Assembly (NCBI RefSeq): GCF_021631985.1
Contig: NZ_CP070225.1
Coordinates: 6,758,001-6,822,000, forward strand
DNA length: 64,000 nt
From: Sandaracinus amylolyticus
GTDB taxonomy: Bacteria; Myxococcota_A; Polyangia; Polyangiales; Sandaracinaceae
Direction of reading: 5' to 3'
Positions 17,025 to 28,849 of this stretch are shown piece after piece. Made by a program: the position numbers and the translations under genes. Each line of letters opens with the position of its first letter. Within the stretch, counting starts at the first letter, position 1. Under the pieces are notes generated by a model. The model had not been told where the DNA came from. It did not search any database and saw only the letters and a list, made by a program, of their open reading frames with translations.

Positions 17025-18323
17025 ATGGTCACCTCGCGCTTGCCCGGCTTCTACAAGCTCACGCTGATCGAGCGTCGCCGCCTCGCCGAGGCATCGCTCG
17101 GTCTGCCGCCCGGCGCGCTCGATCGCGCGCTCGAGCAGGGTGGCCTCGACCCCGAGACCGCCGACAAGACCATCGAGAACGTGATCGGCACCTACGCGAT
17201 GCCGCTCGCGCTCACGCTCAACGTGCAGATCAACGGACGCGACTACCTCGCGCCGATGGTCGTCGAAGAGCCCAGCGTCGTCGCCGCGGCGTCGAACGCG
17301 TCCAAGATGATCCGCGCGGGCGGTGGCTTCGAGGCCGAGGCCGACGCGCCGATCATGATCTCGCAGATCCAGCTCGACGAAGTGCCGGACGTCGCGGGCG
17401 CGCGCGAGGCGCTGCTCGAGGAGACGACGAAGCGCGAGCTGCTCGCGCTCGCCGACGCAGCGGTGCCCAACCTCGTCGCACGCGGTGGTGGCGCGCGCGA
17501 TCTCGAGGTGCGCGATCTCGGCGACGGCTGGATGGTCGTGCACGTCCTCGTCGACTGCCGCGACGCGATGGGCGCGAACCTGGTGAACACCGTCGCCGAG
17601 TCGCTCGCACCGCGCGTCGCCGAGATCGCCGGTGGGCGCATCGGCCTGCGCATCCTCTCGAACCTCACCGATCGCCGCATGGTGCGCGTGAAGTGCCGCG
17701 TGCCCGCGAGCGCGCTCGAGGGCGAGGGCTTCACCGGCGAGGAAGTGCGCGACGGCATCGTGCGCGCGAGCGAGTTCGCGTCGCGCGATCCCTACCGCGC
17801 CGCGACGCACAACAAGGGCATCATGAACGGGATCGATCCCGTCGTGATCGCGACCGGCAACGACTGGCGCGCCGTGGAAGCGGGCGCGCACGCGTGGGCC
17901 GCGAAGGACGGCAAATACGGCCCGCTCTGCACGTGGTGCGTGGGCGAGGACGGCGCGCTCGAGGGCACGATGGAGCTGCCGCTCGCGCTCGGCATCGTCG
18001 GCGGGACGCTGCGCGTGCACCAGGCCGCGCGCTTCTCGCTCGGGATCGCGGGTGTGGACTCGGCGCAGGAGCTCGCGATGGTCGCGGCGTGTGTCGGCGT
18101 GTCGTCGAACCTCTCGGCGCTGCGTGCGCTCGCGACGGTCGGCATCCAGCGCGGGCACATGGCGCTGCACGCGCGCAGCGTCGCGATCGCGGCCGGCGCG
18201 CGCGGTGATCTCGTCGAGATCGTCGCCGCGGAGATCCACGAGGCGGGCACGGTGACGGTCGAGGCGGCGCGCGCCGCGCTCAAGCGTCTCGCGCCCGACG
18301 CGGAGCTCCAGGCCGCCGAGTGA
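17025..18323 (+). CDS. mvaA: Hydroxymethylglutaryl-CoA reductase (bacterial class II type)
   Basis: 432 residues, close to the 428-residue Pseudomonas mevalonii enzyme and lacking a membrane domain. It reduces HMG-CoA to mevalonate, the committing step of the pathway. Conserved blocks are ENVIGTYAMPLALTLNVQ (51-68), EEPSVVAAASNASKM (81-95, catalytic Glu82 or Glu83), DAMGAN (180-185, cofactor region) and THNKGIMNGID (261-271, catalytic Lys264), and a late GHMALHAR with the likely catalytic His. Whether it prefers NADH or NADPH cannot be told. GGAG lies 7 bp before the ATG. It follows phosphomevalonate kinase by 51 bp carrying the alternative stems. HMG-CoA synthase is not in the window. Confidence 0.95.
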   Translation: MVTSRLPGFYKLTLIERRRLAEASLGLPPGALDRALEQGGLDPETADKTIENVIGTYAMPLALTLNVQINGRDYLAPMVVEEPSVVAAASNASKMIRAGGGFEAEADAPIMISQIQLDEVPDVAGAREALLEETTKRELLALADAAVPNLVARGGGARDLEVRDLGDGWMVVHVLVDCRDAMGANLVNTVAESLAPRVAEIAGGRIGLRILSNLTDRRMVRVKCRVPASALEGEGFTGEEVRDGIVRASEFASRDPYRAATHNKGIMNGIDPVVIATGNDWRAVEAGAHAWAAKDGKYGPLCTWCVGEDGALEGTMELPLALGIVGGTLRVHQAARFSLGIAGVDSAQELAMVAACVGVSSNLSALRALATVGIQRGHMALHARSVAIAAGARGDLVEIVAAEIHEAGTVTVEAARAALKRLAPDAELQAAE

Positions 18324-18327
18324 CTGC

Positions 18328-19380
18328 GTGCGCGTGGACGACGCGCACGGTGAGATTCACCGCGAGGAACGTGGCGCGCGCGAAGCCGCGCGCATCGGGG
18401 CAGCGCTGATCGGGACGATCGCGCTGCCCGTGTCGTTGGCGGCGGCGGGACAGCCGATCAGCGCGCGTGGGCTCGCGTGGGTCGTGTGCGCGGCCGGAGC
18501 GATCGTCGCGCTCGCGATCGGGACGCGGATCGCGCGGCGCATCGCGGGCGCGATCGTGCTCGTGTGGCTCGGTGTCATCGTCGCGACGCTGGCGTGGCCC
18601 ACTCGCGAGCATGGGTACCTCGATGCGATCGTGCTGCCCTCGGGCGAGCGCCCATCGCCTCTCTCGCGGCTGTTCTCGGAGCGCGACGTGAGCCTCGTCG
18701 GCGTGCGGCTCATGCGGGTGACGCGCGGCGTGAGCGGGCGCGAGCTCGAGGCCTTCGACGTCGCGTCCGTCTACGACGCGATCGAGGCGAGCGATGGCAC
18801 GGTGACGAGCACGCCGTTCGTGTCGACGGTGCTCGGCGAGCAACGCGCATCACGCTTCGACGCGTTCGTGCACGAGGAGAGCGCGCGCTGGGTCGTGTTC
18901 CTCCACGGCTACGGCGGCAGCTTCGCGTCGTATTGCTGGGTCGTGGCGCACGCGGCGGAGCGCGCGGGATGGAGCACGGTGTGCCCGGCGACGTCGTTCT
19001 CGGAGCACTGGGAGTCCGGCCACGGACCGGCGATCGCACGTCGTACCCTGGACTTCGTGAGGGCGCGCGGCGGCGACACGATCGTGCTCGCGGGGCTATC
19101 GAACGGCGGAGTCGGCGCGTCGCGCCTCGCGCGCGAGCTCGAGATCGACGGGCTCGTGCTGATCTCGGGGCTCGACGATCACACGATGCCGATCGCGATC
19201 CCGACGCTGGTGTGGCACGGCACGCACGACGAGCGCTTCCCGATCGATCTCTCGCGCGCGTGGGCGGAGCGCGCGGGCGCGCAGATGATCGAGGTCGACG
19301 GCGATCACTTTGCGCTGATCGAGCAGCGCGAGGACTTCAGCGGCGCGCTCGAGACGTTCTTGCGCGGGATCGCGCGGTGA
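18328..19380 (+). CDS. Membrane-anchored alpha/beta hydrolase
   Basis: 350 residues from a GTG 4 bp after the mvaA stop (a second GTG lies two codons later). The N-terminal 95 residues hold two or three membrane segments (RIGAALIGTIALPVSLAAAG, LAWVVCAAGAIVALAIGT and AGAIVLVWLGVIVATLAWP). A soluble alpha/beta-hydrolase domain follows: HGYGGS oxyanion region near residue 193, nucleophile elbow GLSNGG near 255, then LVWHGTHDERFP with the acid Asp and DGDHFAL with the catalytic His. The substrate is unknown. Tight spacing to mvaA suggests co-transcription with the isoprenoid genes, so a lipid or isoprenoid ester is possible but unproven. Confidence 0.8.
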   Translation: MRVDDAHGEIHREERGAREAARIGAALIGTIALPVSLAAAGQPISARGLAWVVCAAGAIVALAIGTRIARRIAGAIVLVWLGVIVATLAWPTREHGYLDAIVLPSGERPSPLSRLFSERDVSLVGVRLMRVTRGVSGRELEAFDVASVYDAIEASDGTVTSTPFVSTVLGEQRASRFDAFVHEESARWVVFLHGYGGSFASYCWVVAHAAERAGWSTVCPATSFSEHWESGHGPAIARRTLDFVRARGGDTIVLAGLSNGGVGASRLARELEIDGLVLISGLDDHTMPIAIPTLVWHGTHDERFPIDLSRAWAERAGAQMIEVDGDHFALIEQREDFSGALETFLRGIAR

Positions 19381-20059
19381 TGCGAGGGCTCGGGATCACG
19401 CTGCTGCTGTTGGCGACGACGACACGCGCGAGCGCGCAGGACGAGGCGCGCGTTCCGATCGGCGTCGAGGAGCGCGAGTGGCCGTCGATCACCGACGATC
19501 CCGCGACGCTCGACGAGACCTGCCGTCGCGCGGCCAGCACCTCGTGGGCGCGGCTCGGATCGACCGAGGGCACGGTGCGCTGCGTGGTCGAGCCCACCAC
19601 CGATCGCACCCTCGCGATCGTGGTGGTGCACGCGCGCTACGACGTGCGCGCGTTCGTCGCGCTGCGCGACGGCGATCGACTGCGCGTGCTCGACGTGGTC
19701 GACGACGAGACCACGACCCCGGCCGACGACGCCGAGATCCACTTCGCACGCCTCACGCGATCGAGGGCGCGCGGGGTCGAGGTCCTCGCGGTCGAGACCC
19801 GCACCCGCACGACGCGCTGGACCGAGCGCGCGGGGGTGCGCGAGGAGCGGCGACACCTCACGGTGTGCCTCCGCGAGCGCGCGCTGACCGAGCCGATCCG
19901 GTGCACGCTCTCGGTGCCGCTCGAGATCGTCGCGACCGTGCTCACGCGCGACGGCGAGACCCGTCGTGCGATCGCGAGCACCCGCGCCGAGGCGAGCGCG
20001 ACGCTTCGCGCCGACGGCACGCTGCGTCTCCGACGTCGCAGCGGCAGCTGGTCCGCGCT

Positions 20060-22291
<2,232 letters not shown>

Positions 22292-22298
22292 GTCGGCC

Positions 22299-22745
22299 TC
22301 AAGCGCCCCGCGGCGGAGGCTGGTTGAGCACGGCCCAGAAGAGGCCGAGCTCGCGGATCGCGTCGCTGAACTCGTGGAAGTCGACGGGCTTCACCACGTA
22401 CGCGTTCACGCCGAGCCCGTAGCTGCGCACGATGTCGCGCTCCTCGCGCGACGACGTGAGCATCACCACCGGGATCATGCGGAGCCGTGGATCGCTGCGC
22501 ATGTGCGCGAGCACCTCGAGCCCGTCGACCTTGGGCAGCTTGAGGTCGAGCAGCACCACGACCGGATCGCCCTCGCGCCGCGCGGCGTGCGGCCCGCGAC
22601 GGTGCAGATAGTCGATCGCCTGCGCGCCGTCGTGCACCACGTCGACACCGTTCGCGATGCGGCTGTGCTCGAGCGCGGTGAGCGTGAGCTCGACGTCGTT
22701 CTCGCTGTCCTCGACGAGCAGGATCTTCTTCGCGCTCAGCGTCAT
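22299..22745 (-). CDS. Single-domain response regulator (Rcp1-like)
   Basis: 148 residues, one receiver domain and nothing else. The acidic pocket is in VEDSEND, the phospho-acceptor is Asp67 in VVVLLDLKLPKVDG, the conserved Ser/Thr is in VVMLTSS, and the Lys is in VKPVD. It lacks a DNA-binding or other output domain. The long Rcp1-type insertion between strand two and the phospho-acceptor (HRRGPHAARREGD) is typical of receivers paired with phytochrome-like kinases. Its ATG overlaps the stop of the upstream kinase (ATGA), so the two are co-translated, and it probably shuttles phosphate between the two kinases of the operon. Confidence 0.93.
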   Translation of the reverse strand: MTLSAKKILLVEDSENDVELTLTALEHSRIANGVDVVHDGAQAIDYLHRRGPHAARREGDPVVVLLDLKLPKVDGLEVLAHMRSDPRLRMIPVVMLTSSREERDIVRSYGLGVNAYVVKPVDFHEFSDAIRELGLFWAVLNQPPPRGA

Positions 22746-25345
22746 CCACGGCTCCGCGTCGTGCGCGCGTCGGACGCGGGCGCCGACGGCAAGGTCAGAT
22801 GGAAGGTGGCGCCGCGCCCGGGCGCGCCCTCGGCCCAGGCGCGTCCTCCGTGGCGCTCCACGATGCGTCGCACCGTCGCGAGGCCGATGCCGGTGCCCTC
22901 GTACTCCTCGACCCCGTGGAGCCGCTGGAAGACCCCGAAGAGCTTGTGCGCGTACTCCATGTCGAAGCCCACGCCGTCGTCGCGCACGAAGAGCTCGATC
23001 TCGTCCGCGCGCTCGAGCGCGCCGATCTCGATGTGCGCGGGATCGCACGTGCGCGTGTACTTCACCGCGTTCGAGATCAGGTTCGTCAGCACGACGCGCA
23101 ACATCGTCGCGTCGGCGCGCACCTCGGGCAGCGCACCGATCGACCACTCGATGCGGCGCCCCTCGTAGTCCGGCGCGAGCTCGTCGACGACGCCCCGCAC
23201 CAGCGGTCCGAGCGCGACCGTCTCGCGCGCGAGCTCGGCGCGTCCCATGCGCGAGAACGCGAGCAGCGCGTCGATCAGCGTGCCCATCTGCTTGCTCGCC
23301 TCGCCGATGGTGCGCAGCCAGCGCTGGCCCTTGTCGTCGAGGCGATCGCCGGCGTGGGCGCGCAGCAGATCCGCGAACCCGCTGATGTGGCGGATCGGCG
23401 CGCGGAGATCGTGCGAGACCGTGTACGAGAACGACTCGAGCTCGCGGTTCGCCTCGGCCAGCGCGGCCGTGCGCTGATCGACGCGCGACTCGAGATCGGC
23501 GTTGAGCGCCTGGAGCGCCGAGAGCGCGGCGTCGCGCTGCTCGAGCGCGCTGCGCGCCGACTCGTAGAGACGCGCGTTCTCCACCGCGACCGCGGCGCGA
23601 CGGCCGAGCTCCTCGACGAGCGCGATCGCGCGCGCGTCGTACACACGCTGCGACTCCGCGCTCACCATCGAGAGCGCGCCCACGGTGCGCCCGTGCGCGC
23701 TCAGCGGCACGACCATCGCCGATCGCAGCCCGAGCTCGCGCAGGATCCGGAGGAGCTCGGGATCCGGCACCATCGCGACCAGGAGCGCGTCGGAGATCTC
23801 GGCGTGCACCTCGCTGACGCCGGTGCGGATCACCTGGGGCACGCCCTTCGTCGCACGAGGATCGTGAGGGACCCGTCGATGCAGCTCGTGCGCGAGCTCG
23901 ACCTTCGCGGGATCGACGTGCGCGACTGCGATGCGGCGGATCGTGCCGTCCTCCTCGAGCAGATCGACGGCGCACCAGTCGGCGAAGCGCGGGACCGCGA
24001 GGCGCACCACGTGCGAGAGCGTCGCGTCGACGTCGATCGACGACGCGAGCAGCGTGCTGGCCTCGGCGAGAAAGCGCTGATCGTCGTCCTCCCGCTTCTT
24101 CGCCGTGACGTCGCGCGCGACCGCGACGAGCTCCACGACGCGCCCGCCGCGATCGACGATCGGGCTCTTCACGACGTGGAAGTAACGCCGCTCTCCGTCC
24201 TTTCCGACGTGTGCCTCCTCGAGCTCCTCGACGACCGCGCCCTCCTCGAAGACGAGCTGGTCGGAGGGTGCGTCGGCCTCGCCCACGAGGTGAGCGCGCG
24301 TCGCCTGGTTCGCGTAGGTGAGCTCCGAGCCCGGGCCCTTCGCGAACACCATGTCGCGCACCGAGTCGAGGATCTGCCGGTACCGGTGCTCGCTCTGCTC
24401 GAGCGCCTCCTGGGCGCGCACGACCTCGGTCACGTCGCTGAACGATCCCGCCATGCGGATCGGCTCGCCGTTCGCGTCCCACTCCGCTTGGCCGCGCGTC
24501 GTGCACACGCGGTACTCGCCCCTCGCGTGGCGCAGCCGGAAGCGCGGCACGACGTAGGGCGCGCGCCGCGCGAGGTGCTCGTCGAGCGCGTGCTTCATCA
24601 TCGCGCGGTCGTCGGGGTGCACCCGCTCGAACCACGACTGGAAGTCGCCGCGCCACTCGTCGCGGCGGACCCCCATGATGTCGAAGAGGCGGTCGTTCCA
24701 CTCGACCGTGTCGTCGCGGAGATCCCAGAGCCACATGCCATCGGTCGACGCCTCCGCGACGAGCCGGTGCTTCACCTCGTCGCGACGAAGGCGCTCGAAG
24801 AGACGCGCGTTCTCGATCGCGAACGACGCGTGCCCCGCGATCGCGACACAGAGGCGCTCGTCGCGCTCGGTGAAGCGGCCTGGCTCCGCGTGCCCGAAGA
24901 AGAGCCCGCCGAGCACCTTGCCCTCACCGCGTGCGATCACCGGCACCGCGAGGTAGCTGACGACCGGCAGGTGCCCCTCGGGCATGCCGTGGTACGGCGC
25001 GTTCCTGCCGAAGCGCGGGCTCTTCCGCACGTCGTCGTAGCGCACCGGCCCGACGCCATCGAAGGTGGGCGCGAAGATCTCCGTCTTGCGCGGCATCGGG
25101 AAGCGCTCGAACGCGTCGCGCGACACGCCCGAGAGCGCGTAGAGCATGTAGCTCTCTCCGCGACGCCCCTCGACGTTGTAGAAGAACGCCCCGAACTGCG
25201 CGCGCACCGCGCTCGTGGCCTCGTCGGTCACGCGCTGCACGACGCGCGCGACGTCGGGCTCGCGCGCGAGCTCGGCCCCGATGCGGAGGAGCACGTCGGC
25301 ATCGCTCGCGCCGAGCGACGTGGGGAGGGGCACGGCGACTTCCAT
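22742..25345 (-). CDS. Histidine kinase, GAF-PAS-PAS-GAF-HisKA-HATPase
   Basis: 867 residues from the ATG at 25345; a GTG 48 bp upstream is possible but less likely. Domains in order: GAF (about 15-190), two PAS domains (about 205-325 with FDIMGVRRDEW and HPDD, and 335-450 with YRQILDSV), a second GAF (about 460-620), a coiled stretch, the phospho-His box SFSYTVSHDLRAPIRHISGF (His645), and the ATPase (NLISNAVKY, DDGVGFD, GTGIGLATV). There is no membrane segment, so the signal is sensed in the cytoplasm. The N-terminal GAF lacks an obvious chromophore cysteine. First gene of the operon, divergent from a Ser/Thr kinase gene about 120 bp away. Confidence 0.94.
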   Translation of the reverse strand: MEVAVPLPTSLGASDADVLLRIGAELAREPDVARVVQRVTDEATSAVRAQFGAFFYNVEGRRGESYMLYALSGVSRDAFERFPMPRKTEIFAPTFDGVGPVRYDDVRKSPRFGRNAPYHGMPEGHLPVVSYLAVPVIARGEGKVLGGLFFGHAEPGRFTERDERLCVAIAGHASFAIENARLFERLRRDEVKHRLVAEASTDGMWLWDLRDDTVEWNDRLFDIMGVRRDEWRGDFQSWFERVHPDDRAMMKHALDEHLARRAPYVVPRFRLRHARGEYRVCTTRGQAEWDANGEPIRMAGSFSDVTEVVRAQEALEQSEHRYRQILDSVRDMVFAKGPGSELTYANQATRAHLVGEADAPSDQLVFEEGAVVEELEEAHVGKDGERRYFHVVKSPIVDRGGRVVELVAVARDVTAKKREDDDQRFLAEASTLLASSIDVDATLSHVVRLAVPRFADWCAVDLLEEDGTIRRIAVAHVDPAKVELAHELHRRVPHDPRATKGVPQVIRTGVSEVHAEISDALLVAMVPDPELLRILRELGLRSAMVVPLSAHGRTVGALSMVSAESQRVYDARAIALVEELGRRAAVAVENARLYESARSALEQRDAALSALQALNADLESRVDQRTAALAEANRELESFSYTVSHDLRAPIRHISGFADLLRAHAGDRLDDKGQRWLRTIGEASKQMGTLIDALLAFSRMGRAELARETVALGPLVRGVVDELAPDYEGRRIEWSIGALPEVRADATMLRVVLTNLISNAVKYTRTCDPAHIEIGALERADEIELFVRDDGVGFDMEYAHKLFGVFQRLHGVEEYEGTGIGLATVRRIVERHGGRAWAEGAPGRGATFHLTLPSAPASDARTTRSRG

Positions 25346-25453
25346 CGGAACCAGGTCGTCATGAGCACCGTCCTGGAGTCTGACAACGCACACTGCGCGA
25401 CCGCACAGGTACGCGCGGCGCGCACGTGCTCGACGCCGACTTCGCGCGGGCGT

Positions 25454-25459
25454 TACGCT
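25454..25459 (+). promoter_or_regulatory. Candidate -10 element of a leaderless kinase mRNA
   Basis: TACGCT ends 8 bp before the GTG at 25468. This placement is the main reason for choosing that start over the GTG at 25426. No convincing -35 hexamer was found 17 bp upstream. Confidence 0.4.
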
Positions 25460-25467
25460 CGCGGCGC

Positions 25468-27087
25468 GTGAGCGTGAAGGGGGCGAGGCGCGCGGTGGGG
25501 CGCGTCGAGGACGCGTCGGATGTCGCCGAGACCTCGTCGTCCGACGGAGGCCGCGCGCTGCTGCAGTCGCGCCTCGCGCTGTTCGGGCGCGTGATGGTGC
25601 TGCTGACGTTGCTCGGCTACGCGATGACGAACCTCGTCACGCTCGCGAGCGGACAGGGCGGCGTCGAAGAGCTGGTGTCGGGCTCGAGCCTCGCGATGCT
25701 CGGCGCGATCGTCGCGCTGCTCGTCGTGTGGCTCGTCGCGCGCGGCGGTCCGCTGCCGATGGGCGCGCTGCGCGCGCTCGATGTGATCGGCATGGTGGTG
25801 CCCGCGACGCTGCTCGACGTGATGGCGCTGCTGCTCTCGGTCGAGCTGCGGCCCGATCTGCACAGCCGTCACCTCGTGATGCTGCTCGTCACGACGAACA
25901 TGGCGATCGCGCGCGCGGTGCTGGTGCCGAGCCGGCCCGGATGGACCGCGGCGATCGGCTGCGCGGCGGCGCTGCCCGCGCTCGTGCTCGCGGCGGCGGC
26001 CGACGGACCGGGCGAGCCCCAGATGCGCGCGGCGTACGCGTTCACCTGGCTCTTGATCGCGGTGATGACGTCGACGTTCGCGTCGCGCGTGATCTACGGG
26101 CTGCGACGTCGGGTGCGCGAGGCGACGCGGCTCGGGCGCTACACGCTGGTCGAGACGCTGGGCGCAGGCGGGATGGGCGTGGTGTACCGCGCCGAGCACG
26201 CGATGCTGCGACGGCCCACCGCGGTGAAGCTGCTCGATCTGACGGAGGTCGGAGAGCGCGGGCTCGCGCGCTTCGAGCGCGAGGTGCAGCTCACCGCGCA
26301 GCTCACGCACCCGAACACGATCGCGATCTACGACTACGGCCGCACCCCCGACGGCGTCTTCTACTACGCGATGGAGCTCGTCGACGGGCTCGACCTCGAG
26401 GCGCTGGTGCGCGCCCACGGGCCACAGCCCGCCGCGCGTGTCGCCCATCTGCTGCGCCAGGCGTGCGGCTCGCTCGCCGAGGCGCACGAGGCGGGGCTGG
26501 TCCATCGCGACATCAAGCCGAGCAACCTGGTCGTGTCGCGGCGCGCCGGTCAGGGCGACGTGCTCAAGGTGCTCGACTTCGGCCTCGTGAAGGACGTGCG
26601 CGGCGAAGCGGGCGACGAGCGGGTGTCGACCCACGGCGTGATCGTGGGCACGCCGCTCTATCTCTCGCCCGAGGCGATCAGCGCGCCCGAGAACGTCGGG
26701 CCCGCGAGCGATCTCTACGCGCTCGGCGCGGTCGCGTACTGGTTGCTCACCGGCACGCCGGTGTTCGCGGGGACGAGCGTGGTCGAGCTCTGCGCGTCGC
26801 ACCTCTCGGATCGACCCGTCACGCCGAGCGCGCGCGGCGTGATCGTGCCGCCGAAGCTCGAGGCGCTGGTGATGGCGTGCCTCGCGAAGGCGCCGAGCGA
26901 TCGCCCGGCGAGCGCAGCGGCGCTGGCGAGCGCGATCGCAGCGAGCGACGCGGGCACGTGGACGCAGAAGGACGCCGACGCGTGGTGGAGCGCGCAGGAG
27001 CGCGCGAAGGTCGAGATCGAGAGCGACGACGCGCTCGCCGCGACCATCGCGAGCGACGCCGCGCCGAAGGCGCGCGTGTCCTCGTGA
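25468..27087 (+). CDS. Ser/Thr protein kinase with N-terminal six-segment membrane domain
   Basis: 539 residues from the GTG at 25468, or 553 from the GTG at 25426. The first 220 residues contain six hydrophobic segments, for example VMVLLTLLGYAMTNLV, LGAIVALLVVWLVA, VIGMVVPATLLDVMALLL and TWLLIAVMTSTFAS. The Hanks-type kinase domain follows: GAGGMGVVYRAEH, AVKLLDL with the ATP lysine, HRDIKPSN, DFG and GTPLYLSPEA. Most bacterial receptor kinases have the kinase before the membrane segment; this order is reversed. The C-terminus ends shortly after the kinase with an acidic/Ala tail. It is divergent from the histidine kinase operon. The membrane domain might sense membrane state. Confidence 0.9.
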   Translation: MSVKGARRAVGRVEDASDVAETSSSDGGRALLQSRLALFGRVMVLLTLLGYAMTNLVTLASGQGGVEELVSGSSLAMLGAIVALLVVWLVARGGPLPMGALRALDVIGMVVPATLLDVMALLLSVELRPDLHSRHLVMLLVTTNMAIARAVLVPSRPGWTAAIGCAAALPALVLAAAADGPGEPQMRAAYAFTWLLIAVMTSTFASRVIYGLRRRVREATRLGRYTLVETLGAGGMGVVYRAEHAMLRRPTAVKLLDLTEVGERGLARFEREVQLTAQLTHPNTIAIYDYGRTPDGVFYYAMELVDGLDLEALVRAHGPQPAARVAHLLRQACGSLAEAHEAGLVHRDIKPSNLVVSRRAGQGDVLKVLDFGLVKDVRGEAGDERVSTHGVIVGTPLYLSPEAISAPENVGPASDLYALGAVAYWLLTGTPVFAGTSVVELCASHLSDRPVTPSARGVIVPPKLEALVMACLAKAPSDRPASAAALASAIAASDAGTWTQKDADAWWSAQERAKVEIESDDALAATIASDAAPKARVSS

Positions 27088-27289
27088 GCGACGGTCTGGA
27101 CTGCCTCGCGCGGCATGCACGACACCGAGCGGCTCGAAGGCCCCACCGGCGAGCTGCGCTCGATCGACGGCGGCCGCGCGCTCTCCTCGCTGCGGTGAGA
27201 GATCGCACTCTCTCGTGAGCCGTGTCGTTGCGACGGGTGTGTGCGCTTTGAGACAGTCGCACGTCCCGCTTCGACCTGGAGCTCGCCCT

Positions 27290-28777
27290 ATGAATTTCGC
27301 GCAAAAGCTCGTCATCCCAGGGTCGCTGGCCCTCTCGATCGCGCTGCTCGCGGCGCCTGGCTGCACCGTGAACGACGATGGCCCGGGTCGACCCGGCACC
27401 GGCGGCGACGGTGGCGGTGTGGGCCCCGGCACCGACGGTGGGCAGCTCACCTATCCCGACGGCGGCGGCCCGGTGAACGCGTGCTCGCCGGGCTGCGGCC
27501 CGGAGGAGATCTGCGGCGCGACGAACGACGGCAACGGCCTCGACGACGACTGCGACACGCGCGTCGACGAGGGCTGCACCTGCATGCCCGGCGAGACGCG
27601 CCCGTGCTTCGCGGGCCCGCCCGATCGCCGCAACATCGGCGCGTGCGCCGACGGCATCGAGGCGTGCACCGAGTTCGGCATCTGGGGCGCGTGCGTCGGC
27701 GGCGTCTCGCCCTCGGCCGAGACCTGCAACGGCAGCGACGACGACTGCAACGGCACGAGCGACGATCTCGCGGGCTGCAGCTCCGCGGTCATGTGCCCCG
27801 GCAACGACGTCGCGCCGCCGCTCTCCAACTTCACGCTGCGCGGTGATCGCGTCTACACCGGCGAGGCGCGCAGCTGGACCTGGAGCCTCGACTGCCCGGA
27901 CTCGGTGCCCGCCGAGCTCTGCCCGACGCTCGCGACGCCGACCGCCGAGAACACCGACGTGTACCTCACCGCGTCGGGCGCGTACCGCGTGAACGTCACG
28001 GTCACGCTCGCCGACGGCACCACCGCGAGCTGCGCGTGGACGCTCTACGTGCGCGGCGGCGGGCTCCGCGTCGAGCTCAACTGGGACACGATGCTCGACA
28101 CCGCGGGCGGCACCGACGTCGACCTGCACCTGCACCGGTGGACGCGCAACGGCGTGGACACCGACTTCTTCAACGACGACGACTGCTACTACCTCAACTG
28201 CCAGCCCGACGACGACCTGACGTGGGCGGGCCACGCGGACTCGGCGCTCGAGAACTGCGACGACGCGCCGCACGGCGGCGGCGCCACTTGGCGTGACCGC
28301 GGCAGCTGCCGCAACCCGCGCCTCGACGTCGACACCAACGGCACCGACGGCGCGTGCCGCGCGAGCGTGACCGACCCCAACTCCGACGCGTTCTGCGCGC
28401 CCGAGAACATCAACGTGGACTCGCCGGTCATCGGCATGCCGTACCGCGTGATGGTCAACTACTTCAGCGACTCCGGGCACAGCGAGCAGACGATGCCGAC
28501 CGTCAACATCTACTGCGGCGGCGCGCTGCGTGGATCGTTCGGCTCCGACCCGTTCGTGTTCCTGCGCAACGGCGACAGCCTCGGCGAGGCGAACGACAAC
28601 TGGTACGTCGCCGACGTCGTCTTCTTCATGGGCGAGTGCGGCCTCGACTGCATGGTCTATCCGCTCGGCCAGGTCATGCAGGGAACCGAGGACGACATCG
28701 GCTTCTCGGTCGCGCCCTTCGGCCCGATGTGGTCCTGCGACTACAACGCCGCGAACAGCACCTGCACCGCGCGCTGA
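27290..28777 (+). CDS. Lipoprotein with two MopE-type repeats and a secreted C-terminal domain
   Basis: 495 residues from the ATG at 27290, with CTGGAGC upstream. The lipoprotein signal ends in lipobox LAAPGC near residue 25. A Gly/Asp/Pro linker (residues 27-60) is followed by Cys/Asp repeats NGLDDDCDTRVDEGC and CNGSDDDCNG. The remaining 300 residues begin with a PKD/Ig-like strand-rich segment (GDRVYTGEARSWTWSLDCP), then a metal-site-like region GGTDVDLHLHRWTRNG with FFNDDDCYY, and more Cys-rich sequence. DVDLHLH resembles a domain seen in other myxobacterial secreted proteins, but I cannot name a function. A strong hairpin follows the stop. Confidence 0.8.
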   Translation: MNFAQKLVIPGSLALSIALLAAPGCTVNDDGPGRPGTGGDGGGVGPGTDGGQLTYPDGGGPVNACSPGCGPEEICGATNDGNGLDDDCDTRVDEGCTCMPGETRPCFAGPPDRRNIGACADGIEACTEFGIWGACVGGVSPSAETCNGSDDDCNGTSDDLAGCSSAVMCPGNDVAPPLSNFTLRGDRVYTGEARSWTWSLDCPDSVPAELCPTLATPTAENTDVYLTASGAYRVNVTVTLADGTTASCAWTLYVRGGGLRVELNWDTMLDTAGGTDVDLHLHRWTRNGVDTDFFNDDDCYYLNCQPDDDLTWAGHADSALENCDDAPHGGGATWRDRGSCRNPRLDVDTNGTDGACRASVTDPNSDAFCAPENINVDSPVIGMPYRVMVNYFSDSGHSEQTMPTVNIYCGGALRGSFGSDPFVFLRNGDSLGEANDNWYVADVVFFMGECGLDCMVYPLGQVMQGTEDDIGFSVAPFGPMWSCDYNAANSTCTAR

Positions 28778-28800
28778 GCCGATCCTGATCCGACACCGAG

Positions 28801-28831
28801 CGCGCTGCGTCTCCTCGAGAGGCGCAGCGCG
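28801..28831 (+). terminator. Hairpin terminator after the MopE-type lipoprotein
   Basis: CGCGCTGCG (28801-28809) pairs with CGCAGCGCG (28823-28831), and the inner TCTC pairs with GAGA. TTCTGCGTTT follows. It begins 23 bp after the stop at 28777. Confidence 0.55.
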
Positions 28832-28849
28832 TTCTGCGTTTCAGGATTC

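Noticed and set aside
27115-27198. 27-residue open frame starting MHDTERLEGPTGELRS in the gap before the MopE-type lipoprotein
   Set aside because: Too short, no ribosome site and no recognisable feature. It stays only as a curiosity.
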